Below, piece after piece: positions 1-13,402 of a stretch of 64,000 nt of DNA. This stretch comes from Glossina fuscipes. Lineage: Eukaryota; Arthropoda; Insecta; Diptera; Glossinidae. The translations under genes were made by a program, and so were the position numbers. How positions within the stretch are numbered: the first letter of the stretch is position 1; every line of letters starts with the position of its first letter. Below the pieces are notes generated by a model. The model did no database searches. It was not told the DNA's origin and was given only the letters and a program-made list of their open reading frames with translations. The stretch is taken from positions 1,580,853 through 1,644,852 of the forward strand of contig NW_023998431.1 of the NCBI RefSeq assembly GCF_014805625.2. Direction: 5' to 3'.

Positions 1-1815
1 TTTTTCAAAAGAAACAAAAGATTGGTTTTTTCCTCATCACTCATAAGAGGTACCAAATAAACGTACAAAAATTTGAAAGCGTATCCTGTGGACGCCGCAA
101 ACCCAACTAATATTATGGTATATAGCATGAAAGTTTAATTTTTTTTTTTTTCAATCCCTTTATAAGGAGCAGAAGCAATCTTCAAGAACACCATAAAGTT
201 TATGAATTCTTGGACATATTCAAATTTGGAGTGCACCTGTCTGTCCATCTGTCTGCCTGCGCAACTTTATTGTATTTGTGGTAAATATTCTCCCGTTAAT
301 GAAAATAAAGATATCACTTACAAATTTGCAAAAGAATTTGGAAGTGATCCAAACTTTTCCAAGGACACGCCTACAACTCCCGCATGTCTACACAGCAGAA
401 ACTTTTATTTTGAAAATGAAAGAAAGCAGAAATGATGAAAATTAACTTATTTTGCTTTTTTCTTCATTAGTAAAACATGTTTCGTCGCGACCGAACATAA
501 TTTTCTTACTTGTTCTGTTTCTACCCGCTATGCGAATGTAAATAAAACTTATGCAATAAAACCGCGTTGAAAATTAAGTGGGCTGCAATTTTATTAAGAC
601 AAGATTTGTATATATTTACTATAATATTCGTATTGTACTCATTTAGTACGCACTCATATACATACATACACATATAATAGATATATATTACTATCTAACT
701 TATATATTATAGGGTATAAATTAATATTGATACTGTAATTAAATATTCATCAATTCCAAGCTATCATGTGAAACTCATATATGTCAATCTGCGAATTAAT
801 ATTAGCTTTAGCGTAATTAAAATATTTTCCATTTAAATCGCGGGAAGACATGCTCGATTCTTTTATGACACACATTATAAGAGTAGGCATTAGGGTTAGG
901 TATCGAATGAGTGAGTGCGTGATTTACTAATTTCAAGAAAGTGAAAATTTTAAATCTGTCTTAGCCCCAAGGTTTTCAAAATCCACTATGGGCGTTTCTT
1001 GCCCTTTTTCAAAAGTATTTGCTATGCACACCAGTTTTCGTCAAAAATTACTGCGAGTAACCGAACTGGTTTAACCGTCTTTGCCTCGGTGCTTGCTGTT
1101 CGTAAACTGAGACTTTGGTTGTATAAACAAAAATTCATTATAATAATTTCTCTGTTCTCATGTAACTTCTTTTAAAATCAAATAATCCAACTTATCGACT
1201 CATTTTGTTAATAATTCCGAGGAACTTGTATATAAATTTGGGGCAGATGGACGTTATGTGCATCTTGCCAGCTGCTAAGTTGTAAAGAAAATGCTTGTTA
1301 CATAATAACGCTTCTACGCATCATGTGTCGTAGAATAAACGAATTTCGGTCCGTCTTGCATTTAATTATATTATGTAATGATGTACAGTAGAGAAATTTG
1401 CAACGCAACCTATTGGTAAACAAAAACTATAAAAATCTATTTAATTAACTTATTCGGAATGCAAAGAATTTTGAATGAATTTACAATGTATGGCGTCACA
1501 CTAAAACACAACCATTTTTATGTTAAAGCCTCATCAGAAATTTTCAGGAAATTTCATTTTATTGAAGTGTACGTGAACTCTCCGTGCTAAAAAAGTCTAC
1601 ATATATTTGCATGAAGTGTCCGGTCTCGACGAGTAGCGGAAATGCTAAAAAACGACCTGGCGAATCATAAACATCAACAACAAATCGATTATAAAAAATG
1701 GGACTCATTTTGAGGAATCGACCCTTTATAGCGTATTATGAGCGTATTATAACTGACGATATTGGCAGCTATATTAGAGAACAGCAACCGTAGTACCTTT
1801 TGAATGGCTGACTAT

Positions 1816-1819
<4 letters not shown>

Positions 1820-1847
<28 letters not shown>
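1820..1847. repeat. Poly(A) tract, 28 bases
   Basis: An uninterrupted run of A on the plus strand. It could be the tail of a decayed retroposed copy, but no recognisable element body precedes it. Confidence 0.9.
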
Positions 1848-1848
<1 letters not shown>

Positions 1849-3691
1849 ATATTAAAGGTTGATTTTTTACAGGAGTGGGGAGTCACGTTGCGAAACTTGT
1901 TCAGACTATTAATGGTGATTTTCATTGGACCTCCAGATGTATTAACAATTTAGGTTAATGAAAAATTTCTTCTAAAATATTTGTTTGCAGTATCGCTGCA
2001 TGTGATAGGATCGAGGTGTGGCCGATACGTAAATGCGTTTACACTGGTCCTTTTTGTTTTGCCAAGTCAGCAGACAGAAGCAATGGAATGAGTGATATGA
2101 GTTGCTAGTCCACCAAAATTAGATTCGGTTGATGACAAATGCAACGTTTATTGTTCAGCAAAGTGTTTTCCTGCAGTTTATTCTGTCAACAACATGTTCG
2201 CGAACTTACAACTGTGGATAGATTAATAAAATGAAAATTACTTCTAGTTTTCGCTGACATATGCAGAGTTAATCGCACCTGCAATTTGAGAAGATGTGGC
2301 ATTTTGTGATAATGAGTTGAGATGATGTAAATGCAAACACATAACCCTTACTAGGGAATGGGACAGCATCCACACTGCCTTCTCGCTTTGTTTCGTTCAA
2401 TAACACATTGACCGTCCGAGTAGACAGGCTCGAATAATTAGTTGCCTTTTGGGTTCGAAATTGACAGCCTAGTAGGCAGATAATAATTAAAGTAGCATTG
2501 ATTAGCTTTTCACAATATCTCTGATAAAATTGTTTGATTAAATTTTTTCCTTTCTAGAAAACGTCCTTTTTTTTATAACAAAAATATGCGTGATAATCAA
2601 TATCTATTGTATTACTCAGCGGGTACGCCTGAGAATATTGCGTCATGCACATCACGCACTCTATGAGTGCATTCGTAGAATAATAAGCTTATGCTTTCAT
2701 AGTATGTTACGCATGTTATAGATGAGAGAGATGCGCGTAGGGATGAATGCGTGTAAAATTTGTATCTTGTTGTCTCATGCGTTTTGGAAGTACTAATAAT
2801 GTCACTAAATCTTGTGATTATGATGCAAGAAAACGATTTGCTTTTTACAAACACGAAAGCCACAATTATTTACGGAAATGCGAGAATGTATAGAAAAAAT
2901 TTGCTTAAACCGGATGGAAAAAATTTCGAACGCTATCACAACTATGTCAGTGCAAATAAAAGCGTTTTTTTTTTTTTTAATAGGAAATGTGAAAACTTTC
3001 TAGTAGAACATAAAAACAGCATAAAACTAGAATGAAAATAAAATAAATAAGTTTCTACGGTTAACGCCCATATGTAAACCAAATGCATGCATATGTGTGC
3101 GCTTTGCTTAAGTAACATAAATACTATTATTCAAAAATTCAAAACAAAAGTGAACAACAGCACCACCAACACTGGCGAAAAAATGAAAAAACAAACAATT
3201 ATAAAAACATCAACAACAACATCAGGCATTATTATTTTGAAAGGATAATACAGGGTAAGTGGGTGAGTTAAGTATGTGTGATGTTGCTGCCAAATTCAGT
3301 TGAAAGCGGAACTTTTTTCTTTGCATGCGACAACCATAAACTCTGGTATTGTGTGGTGCAAGCCAAAGGAAAATAGCTTACGAAAAATCTCAAGGGAACA
3401 ATACAGCATTTTCGCGTGTGTTTTATGAGTGTATGCGTGTATATGAAAGGAAAGTTGAGAAAAAGTTGGTTTTTTTGTTTTCATTTCTTTTTTCTATTGT
3501 TTTCTCTAACTCGCTTTGCGCAAATAAACAAAACAATCAACCACCGTAAGTGGGAATGCTATGCAATGTATAAATGAATGAATGAATGAAAGACCTTACA
3601 ACCGCCTGTTAACTATACGTATAATAAAAAGTAAACAAGAACTTTTGCTCATATGTTTAGCAGTTCATTTTCGTTTACATTAAAACGAAGC

Positions 3692-3692
<1 letters not shown>

Positions 3693-3729
<37 letters not shown>

Positions 3730-3737
3730 CATAATAA
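3693..3737. repeat. (AAT)n microsatellite
   Basis: About 15 trinucleotide units with one C interruption near the end. AAT tails also end the SINE copies near 17.8 kb and 34.9 kb, but nothing SINE-like was seen beside this tract. Confidence 0.9.
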
Positions 3738-4448
3738 TACTGCTTGTGCTGCAGCTGTAACAGAGATGTGTTAAAGACAATTAAGATTACCATTTAGAAA
3801 GTAGTACAAAGCACATACGCACGATTTTGGTTAAGCCTTCAACTTTTTCTTCTTTTCCACACATATTCTATGAAAATGTTATTTATGAGAAAGTTATGAA
3901 TACTACTTACTACACCTAGTGCCTATAAGTGGGCAAATAAATCCGTAACACGTTTTTAAGCATTCGATATTTCTCGGGCTTTCAGACTGTTAGCTCATTA
4001 GAGCATTGAATAGTTTCCAATAATTGTTAATTATTTTACAAAATTAAAAGTGCTTTAGTAAATAAGGGAAATTTTTGATTATCCACCATATCACGCCAAT
4101 ATGTTAAAATCTTCACATTTCATTATTAGCTTGAATCGAGCGCAACGTCCTGAGCGGGTCTCTTTTAGTGGAAACACTAAACTGAACTAAAGCTGGCTAT
4201 ACCTGGCTTGCGATTTTATGGGTTGGCTAAAAAGTAAATGGTTTCATACCTAAAGAACTAAATAGTGGGCTTAACGGGCATTCAAGCTACAATCCAATGA
4301 GCAAAAGGAGAGAACAGTTGATGATACTTAATTGACTTTGATATAAATAGGATAGGCCGAATAGGACTATTTATTAAGCAATTTGCTATCGAACTATCGA
4401 TAAGCCTCTCTACAAGTTCAGTCTACTGCAAACCCACACAGAACCGAA

Positions 4449-4499
4449 ATGCAATTGCTCCTTGCCGCCGTCCTTTCAATAAAACTTGGCATTGTATGA
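4449..4499 (+). pseudogene. Possible signal-peptide start of a secreted protein, cut short
   Basis: An ATG in a fly-like context (ACCGAAATG) opens a 16-codon frame beginning MQLLLAAVLSI, the charge-free hydrophobic pattern of a signal-peptide core, then reads KLGIV and stops. The run TTCAGTC at 4417-4423 resembles the arthropod initiator (TCAGTY), and TATAAATAG stands at 4342-4350, though 78 bases apart is too far for a normal TATA-initiator pair. Immediately downstream the sequence becomes the tail region of an opposite-strand retrotransposon. My inference is that a secreted-protein first exon was interrupted by that insertion. It may instead be chance, since 16 codons carry little weight, or an exon with a donor at GTATGA just before the stop. 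Confidence 0.25.
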
Positions 4500-4815
4500 A
4501 AATTTTTTATTTCATTTATTTAGAAATTATACAACCTCAGGCTGTTTACAAGTTACATAGATAAATTTCATGTGCAAGAAGAAACTATAACATAAGTGAC
4601 TGTAAAAGTCACCTAATTAGCTGCTAATGTGATCGTCTTCACATAATAATCGTCTTTAAAGATCATCGAAGATTTTCAGAGTCAGCGGTAAGGTATTCCA
4701 ATATCTAGCAATATGAACTGTAAAAGATCGTTCGTCCGATAAGTTAGATAAATATGGGATTAATATGAACGAATTTTAGATAGCGGAGAAAGGTGAATTT
4801 AAGCAAGCATGAACG
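4500..4815 (-). mobile_element. 3' end of a Jockey/CR1-like non-LTR retrotransposon
   Basis: Read on the minus strand, about 4655-4755 encodes a segment containing DERSFTVHIARYWNTLP followed by LTLKIFDDL and a stop. This is the usual carboxyl end of Jockey/CR1-type ORF2 proteins, where an ARYWNTLP-like block comes shortly before the terminus. Downstream on that strand lies an AT-rich 3' untranslated part ending in an A-rich tail (AATAAATGAAATAAAAAA near 4503-4526). More amino-terminal reverse transcriptase sequence was not recognised above about 4815, which fits the 5' truncation typical of LINE insertions. The carboxyl end differs from that of the 35.6-38.7 kb copy, so this is probably another family. 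Confidence 0.6.
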
Positions 4816-4819
4816 AAGG

Positions 4820-5733
4820 AGCAGATGTGGTCTCTAAGCTTGACACTATAAACAAAACTAAGTACTTAGAATACTTTAAAGCCTACCTCTAAGTTATAAC
4901 TTCGGCACCCAGAAAAAGCTTATATACGTTAATTAACATGCGTCATGACTAGAGAATGCGCAACAGTGTGTTTGACCTTTAGAGACAGATGCAGATTTAG
5001 ATTGTACATTTCATTATATAATCTTTAACCGTTTAAACGGTTTAACATGCGTCAGCGGGTTTTGAAGGCGCCAGTCATTGCTCTAGTCTTCGAAACTAGT
5101 TGTCTGATACAGTCTAATTATCAACGCTGAGGGCCTCTTAATATAATGATAGTTCAACATGCTGTTTGAAGTGCTCAAAAAGTCATTGATATCTATTTAC
5201 GATTATTTGTGTCGTCTGTGATGATACTGTACACGATTTATGCAAATGTCTCCTTCAAAATTAACGTCATACTTACTATTTGAATATGAGACGATAGACA
5301 TATCGAAGTAGGTCTACTTATATCTATGAATCCATATGCTAAAGTTCAATAAAACTTTATTTGAATGTCTGCTCAATTCTGACAAGTTTTTAACCTTTGG
5401 ATAAAGAGAGAGATAAAAATTAACTTAATCTATAAAGAGTTTTGAAATTCGTTACCAACTTCCTTAATATATGTCCGTCTTCCATTTCGTTCATTTACGC
5501 GATTAATGTTAAAAGAATGAGCAGCAGAATCTTCGTTCCACAAAAATCTGCATTTAGTTAAACTTTTCGCTAAACAAGGCATTATTCAATGTTATGCATG
5601 TAGTTGGGAAAAACTTTAATCAACTTTTCATATAAGTAGGTCAAATGGTAAAAATAAAAAACTATTTATATAAGCGAATTTATTATATATGCGAAAACGG
5701 AATTATTGTATTAACAAAAATAATAGTGATAGC

Positions 5734-5767
<34 letters not shown>

Positions 5768-8700
5768 ACTATATTTTTCTTCAAGCGACTCATCAATTCA
5801 TATGAGTTTACATTAACTGCAGTAAACGGACAAAGAACGACTTTTACTACGAGTTCCGCATGTAAATAAATGGATCTGTCCGAGAATGTTCTACCAAGTT
5901 ATATACGAATATTTAGTCAGAAGAGCAGGTATATACACAAAATCTCTCATGGGAATTTCGTATGGATTTACCTGAGTGGTAGCAATGAAAGAATAAAGTT
6001 AGGATGCTTTCCCGTCAATGCGGCGCAACGTGTGTAAAAATTTACAACTAATTAAAGATCGTTTAGTTTCAGTGAAAAAGTTTTTGATTGTTTTGACTGT
6101 TCCGTATTTTATTCGTTCATGGCACAAAGTTGACAGTAATTAAAGGAAAAGCACTTTACGTTTATTCCACTAAAAACATGGTTGTGAAAGCAAGCGAAGC
6201 CTTAAATTCGAACGAAAGTCAAAAGTAAGATACGATAATCTTTGCTTCTCCATAAATGTTCTTCATTTTTTATGGAACATGTTGCGGTTCCTTCTAGATA
6301 CTGTTCGCACGTTATGGAGTACAAGTCGAGTAACATTTTCAGATTTACATTAGATATATTCATTTTGGGAAAACCCTCTCATTGACGACAATCAAGGTTT
6401 GAGAAACGCTATCTAGTAAATATATTCCTGATCGGTATTTAATTTTGAATCGTTTTAAACTTCCGTCCGTCTGCCTGCCTATCCATCTGTCGAACGTCTG
6501 CGGCAAATATTCTTCCGGTCGCATATATCAAAATGGCGGCTTCAAAAACCATTGCAATCATCGCTAGCAAGCAGCTAGACTGGTTTTTAAAATGGGTCGA
6601 ATTGGTTGAAATGTATCTCCATGTAAAGTAAGATGTAAAGTAAGAGAAGAAAAAACAAAAGTAAAAGAAGAAAAAAAAAATTCATTTTTTTGTTTTCTAC
6701 ATATAGACTACGACAAATATAACGAGAAAATTTTTTTTAAAATATTTTATGACTATGAAAAAACCTACCATCCCTCCATCCGTGATCCGCAATCACTAAT
6801 TTCAGTAAAGTTGAAATAAAACGAGCACATACTCTTAACTGAAAAGAAAATAAAGTTTCTGCAAGATCCAGGCAGATGCTAAGAAATTACTAAAAAACTT
6901 CAATAATGAAAGTTGTAGTGAAAATGGTGGAAACAATTACTAATGGAAAGCTGAATCAGTAGTGATTGATGGTCTGAAAAAGGCCAAAAATTATTCATCA
7001 CGACGATCCAAATAATCAAAGCAAAAATGTTCGTAATCGATCTCCTAACAAACTTGCACTTAACGAAGAACTTTGCAATTCTTATAAATTTATTGACTTT
7101 CGCTGGTGAGTATGGTATCTAAAGATCGTTCTAAGATGAATATAATCACTTTACTTGTTCCCTTCATTTCGTTTAACGTTTTCTCTTGTAAGTTACGTTA
7201 AGTATATGAGTCACATTTGTGAGAGTGTTTTTTGTATACGATTACACCTAAGTAATTACACTAATATCAGAAACATACACTGATCCAAGCACCTGAGGTC
7301 TCATCTGTTTCGTGAATTTTTTATTCATTATTTCTCTTATTAACCTTAAAAACGAAGCTTGAGTTGAGCAACATTTAGGACAGCATTCATCAGATTTTAA
7401 TAAATACTTCAAACTTTATGTCACTCTTCTCCTCCCTACAAAATGTTTTTAGTGTTTTTTCTTTTTAGGTTAACAGACTCTACTAGAGTACAATTTATCA
7501 AGACTTTATATTAAGTGTTACTCGTGTTAAATGATTTGTGATAATGTACTGAGAATATTTAAATTTTCTTTTGATTAAACTTAACATATACCATAGTTCC
7601 ATTACAATAGTTAAGGATAAGGGTTTATCTCAGGTTGCTTCAGGTTACGATCGTCTTTGGTTTTAGTAAACGATTTGAATAACATTAAATTAAATGGATA
7701 GATATCCTACGGTCATATTAATTTGCTCCACTTTCTTTTTGGCATCCTTGCTATTATTCGCAGTTTGTGTCAGAATTTCTCCGTCTGACTTCTCAAATGG
7801 CCCCGTTTGCAGACACAGCCCTTATCTCTCGAAAATATTTAATTATTATTGAAGAGGCCGACTAAGCTTCTTATACAAGATATTTTATGATAGATGTAAT
7901 GTTGGTTCTTGGTCTTCTTTTCAAGTGCACAGAGCTCTTTCCTGAAACTTTTACACAAATTCTTCCTTGCACTCTAGATGCAACGTAAATCTGATCTAAT
8001 TGCTAGGGCTCAGTATTGCCTTTCATAAGTTAAGCAGAAGAAATGTGCTTAGCAACTTGGAGGTACTTGCGATTGAGGAAACAACAATGACATCGTAAAT
8101 AGATCCGTAACGCATATTATATTAATTATAGAAAGTTGTTGCTTTTGAATGTGATTTTGAATATGATTTTTTTGAGGTTGATTTTTGACGTTGCAACAAA
8201 CGATCGACGTGTCGGTATTCTTCTATAATAATAAATGATATTTTAGATTTGAAATAATCATTGGAAACGGCTAGCAAGGAAAACTCTATTGAAAATGGAT
8301 TATATTCAACCATTTCTACGACCGGGTTGCAATCTTCAAGACTTTTCCCCGACTCTGCTTTATACCAAGTGTCTAAATATGAAATCGGAATTGCTCCTTA
8401 ATTGGCCGTAGCTATCAACGTAGTTACTCTCACGCTGTGTCATTGGCACTATGTTCTTGTTGACATCCCACGACGTTTTTGCAATTTACAACAGCAAAGG
8501 TTACATACAGCAGCTTAATTTATAAAAGCTTTGATCGTCTCCAGTTTTATGCCAAAAGAGAGAGGTTTCACCAAAAGCAGTTTTTTTCTTCGCCCAAGAA
8601 AACTTTTTTTGCATTTTAACATTATAGGGGATAAAAGTGGATCTAGTTTGAGAAAATTTATGGGCAGATCCAGGCGTACAATCCATATCGGCCGCAAGAC

Positions 8701-10540
8701 CGAATCAATAGAGCAAGAAGACAATGCCCTGTGACTGGCGGAACCAAAAGGCTGTCGTCTGTTAAAGTCGCGTGCGATGGTTAATACCAAACGCTAGTAT
8801 TGAAGAAACCAAAGCAAGGGCTTTTGTTCATATCATTCGTCCCTCCATTTATATGCGCATAATTTATTCGCTTGAAGTTGGGGGCACGCAACTGAAAAGT
8901 CCTTGAAATTTACGTGTTAGAGTCTAGTGCTTCCAAACAGTTCTTGTTTGCATCAATGAGTGACGCGTTTGTTAAGAAAGGCTTTACTTGGTGCGAAGGT
9001 GGTTGTGGCAAAAGTGCCAAAGTTACCATATGACGTCCATAAATTGTCAAATTGGCAGGAGAATGGGAAAAACTTTTAATTCCAATTCGTTATTCGTTTT
9101 TTCTGATCTTATGGCCGACTTACGAAAAAAAAACATAATGTGAAATATTTCTTATTGCACATATTCATGTGTGATGTGTTAAAAAACATTGAATAGTGAA
9201 GCATTTTATCATTTCACCACATTTTCAGTCTTTTCATTATCATCTTTGCCATCACTTATGTTTGTCTTCAAATCAGTTTGTACCGAAATATGTGAACGGC
9301 TGATCAGTGAAGATCGACTGACGATAAAATTTAAATCGTCCAATACCACGCGAGCTTAGCCAACCTTCTGTAATGATAACTTATTAATATGGGAAATGTA
9401 GCTATTACTCCTGAGAGCCGTAATTATTATAAGCCCACAAGTCGTTTCTAACACAAGCAAAGCAAAATGGCGGCGCACTATTCCAAGAGATAGAATCCTT
9501 TACCTATTAAATGTGTGGGGCCGTAACCATGCAATTTGCAATTTTCTACAAACATATTAACAAATAAACCAGAAAAAATGTTGAAATGTCATTCAGAAAA
9601 TCGCTTTCGTTCGAAAGATGTTTCGAAAATTATGCGTAAATTCGTCAATTGTTATAAGGCCGTAGTTGGAATTCAAAGCCAATTGCTTGCGAGTTGAATC
9701 TACTCCGGAGTTGGCCAACTTAAAAAATCTATTTTCGACCAAAAACGCTAACCAAACTTTAAGTTGAGGAGATTTAAGGTAATATTCAATTAGCGCACAA
9801 TCCGTAAATGACTACAGAATACAACCGAATTGTAAAAGCTGTACTTGTACACCCATATATTAGTTGTATTGTAAAGCTATGAATTATCGTAAGTTGATAA
9901 TTTGATACATTCTTTTATTCACTTTTTGAACCACATGAAAAATTCTTCCCTCCTCCTATCAAGCCTTTTCGATATCAATGCATTTTAATTAATTTGTTTT
10001 TGCCAATCAAATTTCATAGTGTTAATGAACCTTTCCGCCACCAACATAGTTTTGCCATCGCATCTAGAATAGCTTTTTTAGAGAGTGGCAGATAGAAATT
10101 CAAGTCCAATACAGCATTTTAATGTGCAGCGGGTAACGGGTTCGGTCAGCAGTAAGTCACCAAGGCAGGTCATGAAAAGTCTAAGTCTGCTTAATAACCT
10201 AAGAAACCGCGCGACGCGGCCTGATGAAGTTGACTATATAAAAGATACAGAAGAGTTTTGATCAAATGAATACAGTTGTCTCTCTCTTTCTTTCTCTCTC
10301 TTTTTCCCTTGACGATTATGAGTCAGAATCCCTAAGCAACATGCTTAATATCTCTAGTCGCTTCTATTGAAAGACATTAAAAAATTCTCTCGTGGTTTAC
10401 GCGTATTTTAATATCATTGTAAATAATCAAACTTTATGCTTTAACAAATTTTCAGCCATTTTCTGGAATTGTCCAGAGTGTTTGTAAGCGGTTTTCGTTT
10501 ACTTTTTGATTTCTTAAAAACTTCGGCTCGATGGGGCGTA
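4820..10540. other. Gene-less AT-rich stretch
   Basis: No supported gene. The frame at 5645-5869 is mostly a valine run from a (GTA)n microsatellite. Frames at 8122-8313 and 8501-8790 exist on both strands and match no family I know. A short CTGCCTGCC/CATCTG run near 6470-6500 resembles the one near 230-260. The remainder is unique-looking AT-rich sequence. Confidence 0.55.
5733..5768. repeat. (GTA)n microsatellite
   Basis: About 11 perfect trinucleotide units, read as a valine run in one frame. Confidence 0.95.
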
Positions 10541-10547
10541 ATGTATT

Positions 10548-11080
10548 AGACTGCTCGGAAAGTCATTTCGTTTTCCCCCAACAGTGAATTGAACTGCATT
10601 TTTCGCAGCTAGATTGACACTTGAGCCGCACTCTCATTGCGCATGTTGACAGCTAATATAGTAACGCTTGTTTTTGAAAAATGTGCTTTTATTGCTGCCT
10701 CATCCGCTATAGAAGGTCGAAGGTATTAAAATTCGGCAATTTTTCAGTTTTTTTTTTTTACTATCGGTAAAGTAAAAATGGTATTCAAGCGAGAAAAAGA
10801 TTATTGAATGTGTGTGAAAAACATGTACCGGCAGATGATCAATTCCAAAACTGGTTTTCGAAAATATGAAAACAGAATTAAGGGATAAATTAATGCAAGC
10901 CGATGAATAATAGTTCGCAAGCTCGCTAAGATATTGCTTACATTTATCGAATTCGACCGGTCATAATAATACATTTATCAGTTATAAGAAAATCGTCTCT
11001 CAATTTGACCGAAAAAAACGAGGTAGCTATCTGGCTAAGCCAATAATAGAGTACAGATGTAATTTACTTAAAACTTAAAA
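10548..11080 (+). mobile_element. Probable mariner-type element, decayed 5' portion
   Basis: The stretch begins with GCTCGGAAAGTCATTTCG, a style seen in terminal sequences of mariner elements, and continues with a leader and a short reading frame near 10778. In shifting frames there follow DDQFQNWFSKI, which resembles the QNWFxKF box of the mariner amino-terminal helix-turn-helix region, and then a serine-threonine-rich segment with NNTFISYKKIVSQFDRK, placed like the second helix-turn-helix. No DDD catalytic core was found, so only the 5' part survives. Stops and frame changes are frequent. The assignment rests on short motifs; another Tc1/mariner branch is possible. Confidence 0.42.
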
Positions 11081-11921
11081 GTAAGGTCGATAAATTCAAA
11101 TGAAAAATTAAGTGATGAAGCCTGATGTTTGGACCATCACGTAACAATTACTTACTTCTTAGCTGAATTTAACAATAATGATAATCGTAGAAATTGAAAG
11201 TAACAGTATCATCGAGTACCGTCAAAACTTAAAAATCAAATGCAGACATGATTACCAGTTTCGATGGTAAAGGTAGGCGTAAAAGATTCTTTCTTGTTTT
11301 TGTTGCTAAGCTAAGAAGGATGGATGGCTTTGAGCTTTGAGTGTATGAATACAAAATCCTAGTTCCATTAACTCAAATAAGAGCGAGCAATTAAAGTCAC
11401 GCCGAAATGTTTTCCAGATATCAGAGTTGCCACTTAATCGATTTACAGTTGCAATTCCATTTGTTAGGAGCATAAAGATTATATAGCTAATAGAGATCAG
11501 TGAAGATTGCAACCTGATTCATGCGTGAAATGGTTGGATGTCCAGCGTGCCTTTACGTAGAATTAATGCTTATATCTGCATTTCCATAAAATGCAATTTA
11601 GCACATATAGACTTAAAATAATTGTGGGCTTCAGGACTTTCTGCGCTTAAAGCTTGTTTCTTGTAGAAAATGCTTTCAAATATTTGTACATATATTTGTT
11701 ATAGGTTGTGAGTAATGAGTAAAGAACAAATTTTGGATTCCTTTTAAAGAACAGAGGCGTTCTCAATTTATGTGCTGTTGTGGGCGTGTACTTCAACCTA
11801 CGTACAAGAACTCCCAATGATTCTGCCAAAGTCGAAAGCGATAGCTTCTAGTTTGCGGCAAGAGACTATTTACAACACCCATTACATAGAGGGACATACG
11901 GAGATGCCTATGTGATGCTGC

Positions 11922-11984
11922 TAATATATATATATAGATATATATATATTTATATATATATATATTTATATATATATATATATA
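11922..11984. repeat. (TA)n microsatellite with interruptions
   Basis: Alternating TA for about 60 bases with a few TTT and AGA interruptions. It could form a cruciform but is ordinary for fly intergenic DNA. Confidence 0.9.
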
Positions 11985-12258
11985 CTTTGTGGGATCTCTG
12001 ATGCTTCCTCCTGGGTGTCATCCTTCGGTAGTGGATATAAAAATTCATAAATTTCGGAAAAACCTTTAGTACGGAAATAAGAAGTTAAACGTATAATCAC
12101 TCTTTTAATTTGAAAAAATTCTGCGCTTCGTACATACGTACGAACATTGAGATGCAGAAAACCACACCACACGTTTTGCTCCACTATGGTAAGCTTGCTT
12201 GATGATAATTTGTAAACAAACTGTTGCTTATACCACAGAGAAGCCACGTGCTTAACTA

Positions 12259-12352
12259 TTTACAAAAAGCAAAAAAACACGAAAAGAACAAAAAAAAAAA
12301 ACAAAACAAAAAAATGGAAAAGAAAAGGAAAACCAAGCAAAAAAAAAAGGCA
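12259..12352. repeat. A-rich low-complexity tract
   Basis: Runs of A broken by single C and G bases. A second, similar tract lies at 12742-12835, and the two bracket the possible leader region upstream of the 13.4 kb exon. Confidence 0.85.
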
Positions 12353-13402
12353 AAACTAAAAGACTACGTATGCATAGAATTCGAAGAGAATAAATAACTC
12401 AATGTGCTTATATGGAGAGCAAACTGGACTTTGAGAGTTAGGGAAAAAAGCTTTCGCATTCTCCGGCTGCAACGTCTGCAAATACTGTGCGAAATATTTC
12501 ATCGAATCGTACATACATTCACATTCCGGCACAAATTTCTGTAGACTCGGTTAGTAAATCGTATTTGTGGTAAATTTGGAAAAACTGATGAATATTTGGC
12601 AAATATAATTTGAACTTTAGTATTTGACAAAACGTGTACGTATACGGTTGTTGTGCTCAGTCCGGCAGTTGTTACACGTGATAAATGAATTGATGATGTT
12701 GGACATCAATTGAAATCGTTGAGTGGGCTTCTTAATAACAAAACAAAAAAAAACAAAGAAAAATAAAAAAAAAACACAAAAAAAAAACACAAAAAGCAGA
12801 AAACAAATGAAAAAGAAAGGAAAGAAAAAAACTAAATATGAACGTTTCGTTTCTTATAATTAAATAAAAAAATTTTAATAAAATTTATTTATGGAAAATA
12901 TAATATGTTGAAACTATATGACGATCGGTACGAATGTGTTTAGCATTTTGTTAAAAACGGCAACAAATTCATAAAAATATTTGCTGTTATATTTAGTTTT
13001 ATTACAAATCTATTAATACTCTTATCGTATTTTTTATATTTTTATATTTTAATAATAATTTTTTTTTTTTTTTTTTTTGGAGTTATCTTACTTACTTAAA
13101 CGATTCATATAGCATGCAACGTTTAAACTGCGCCAAAATTCGTATTGTTACTCTCAGCCCAGCAATTATATCACGTAAATGTAGACATATGCGCATTACG
13201 CGTATTTATATTAACTAATTTCCCATTGATCATAACCCCGTAAAATGAATTGATTGGAAAATCATTTCATTTCGCATTGCACGAATATGTGTATGTGAAA
13301 GGGCATTTCGTTCGGTTTAATTAGACTCTGAAAACTGTGAAGGAGTATGACGAAGGCCTTGTCTAATTAATTACAACAATAAATATATAAAGTGTGTGTG
13401 AC

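Larger units (their letters stand above)
1..4330. other. Gene-less AT-rich stretch
   Basis: No convincing coding sequence is visible. The 77-codon frame at 202-435 begins in a repeat-like CTGTC/CATCTG run and has no recognisable domain. A similar run followed by a GGCAAATATTCT-like motif recurs near 6460-6530, so both may be scraps of one dispersed repeat. A 28-base A run lies at 1820-1847 and an (AAT)n tract at 3693-3737. Frames at 2612-3035 and 3296-3549 lie opposite each other on the two strands and look like chance frames. Confidence 0.6.
11090..13390. other. Gene-less stretch; possible 5' flank or leader of the 13.4 kb exon
   Basis: No recognisable protein. It contains a (TA)n tract at 11922-11984 and two very A-rich stretches at about 12259-12352 and 12742-12835. 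A TCAGTC initiator-like hexamer occurs near 12656, about 750 bases before the start codon at 13403, with no convincing TATA box or downstream element. Whether this is promoter, untranslated leader or intron cannot be settled from the sequence. Confidence 0.5.

Noticed and set aside
202..435. 77-codon open frame at the window start
   Set aside because: Begins in a repeat-like CTGTC/CATCTG run, no known domain, no splice or promoter context.
888..902. TTAGGGTTAGG, telomere-like
   Set aside because: Only about two units in unique DNA, and higher flies do not use such telomere repeats.
2612..3035. Open frames on both strands
   Set aside because: AT-rich composition and no recognisable motif; overlapping opposite frames are expected by chance at this length.
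4342..4423. TATAAATAG and TTCAGTC as a core promoter
   Set aside because: The 78-base distance is far from the normal 30, so I did not list it as a promoter, only mentioned it.
5645..5869. 74-codon frame with a valine run
   Set aside because: Product of the (GTA)n microsatellite.
8501..8790. Overlapping frames on both strands
   Set aside because: No family recognised; not transposon-like and no splice sites that would support an exon.
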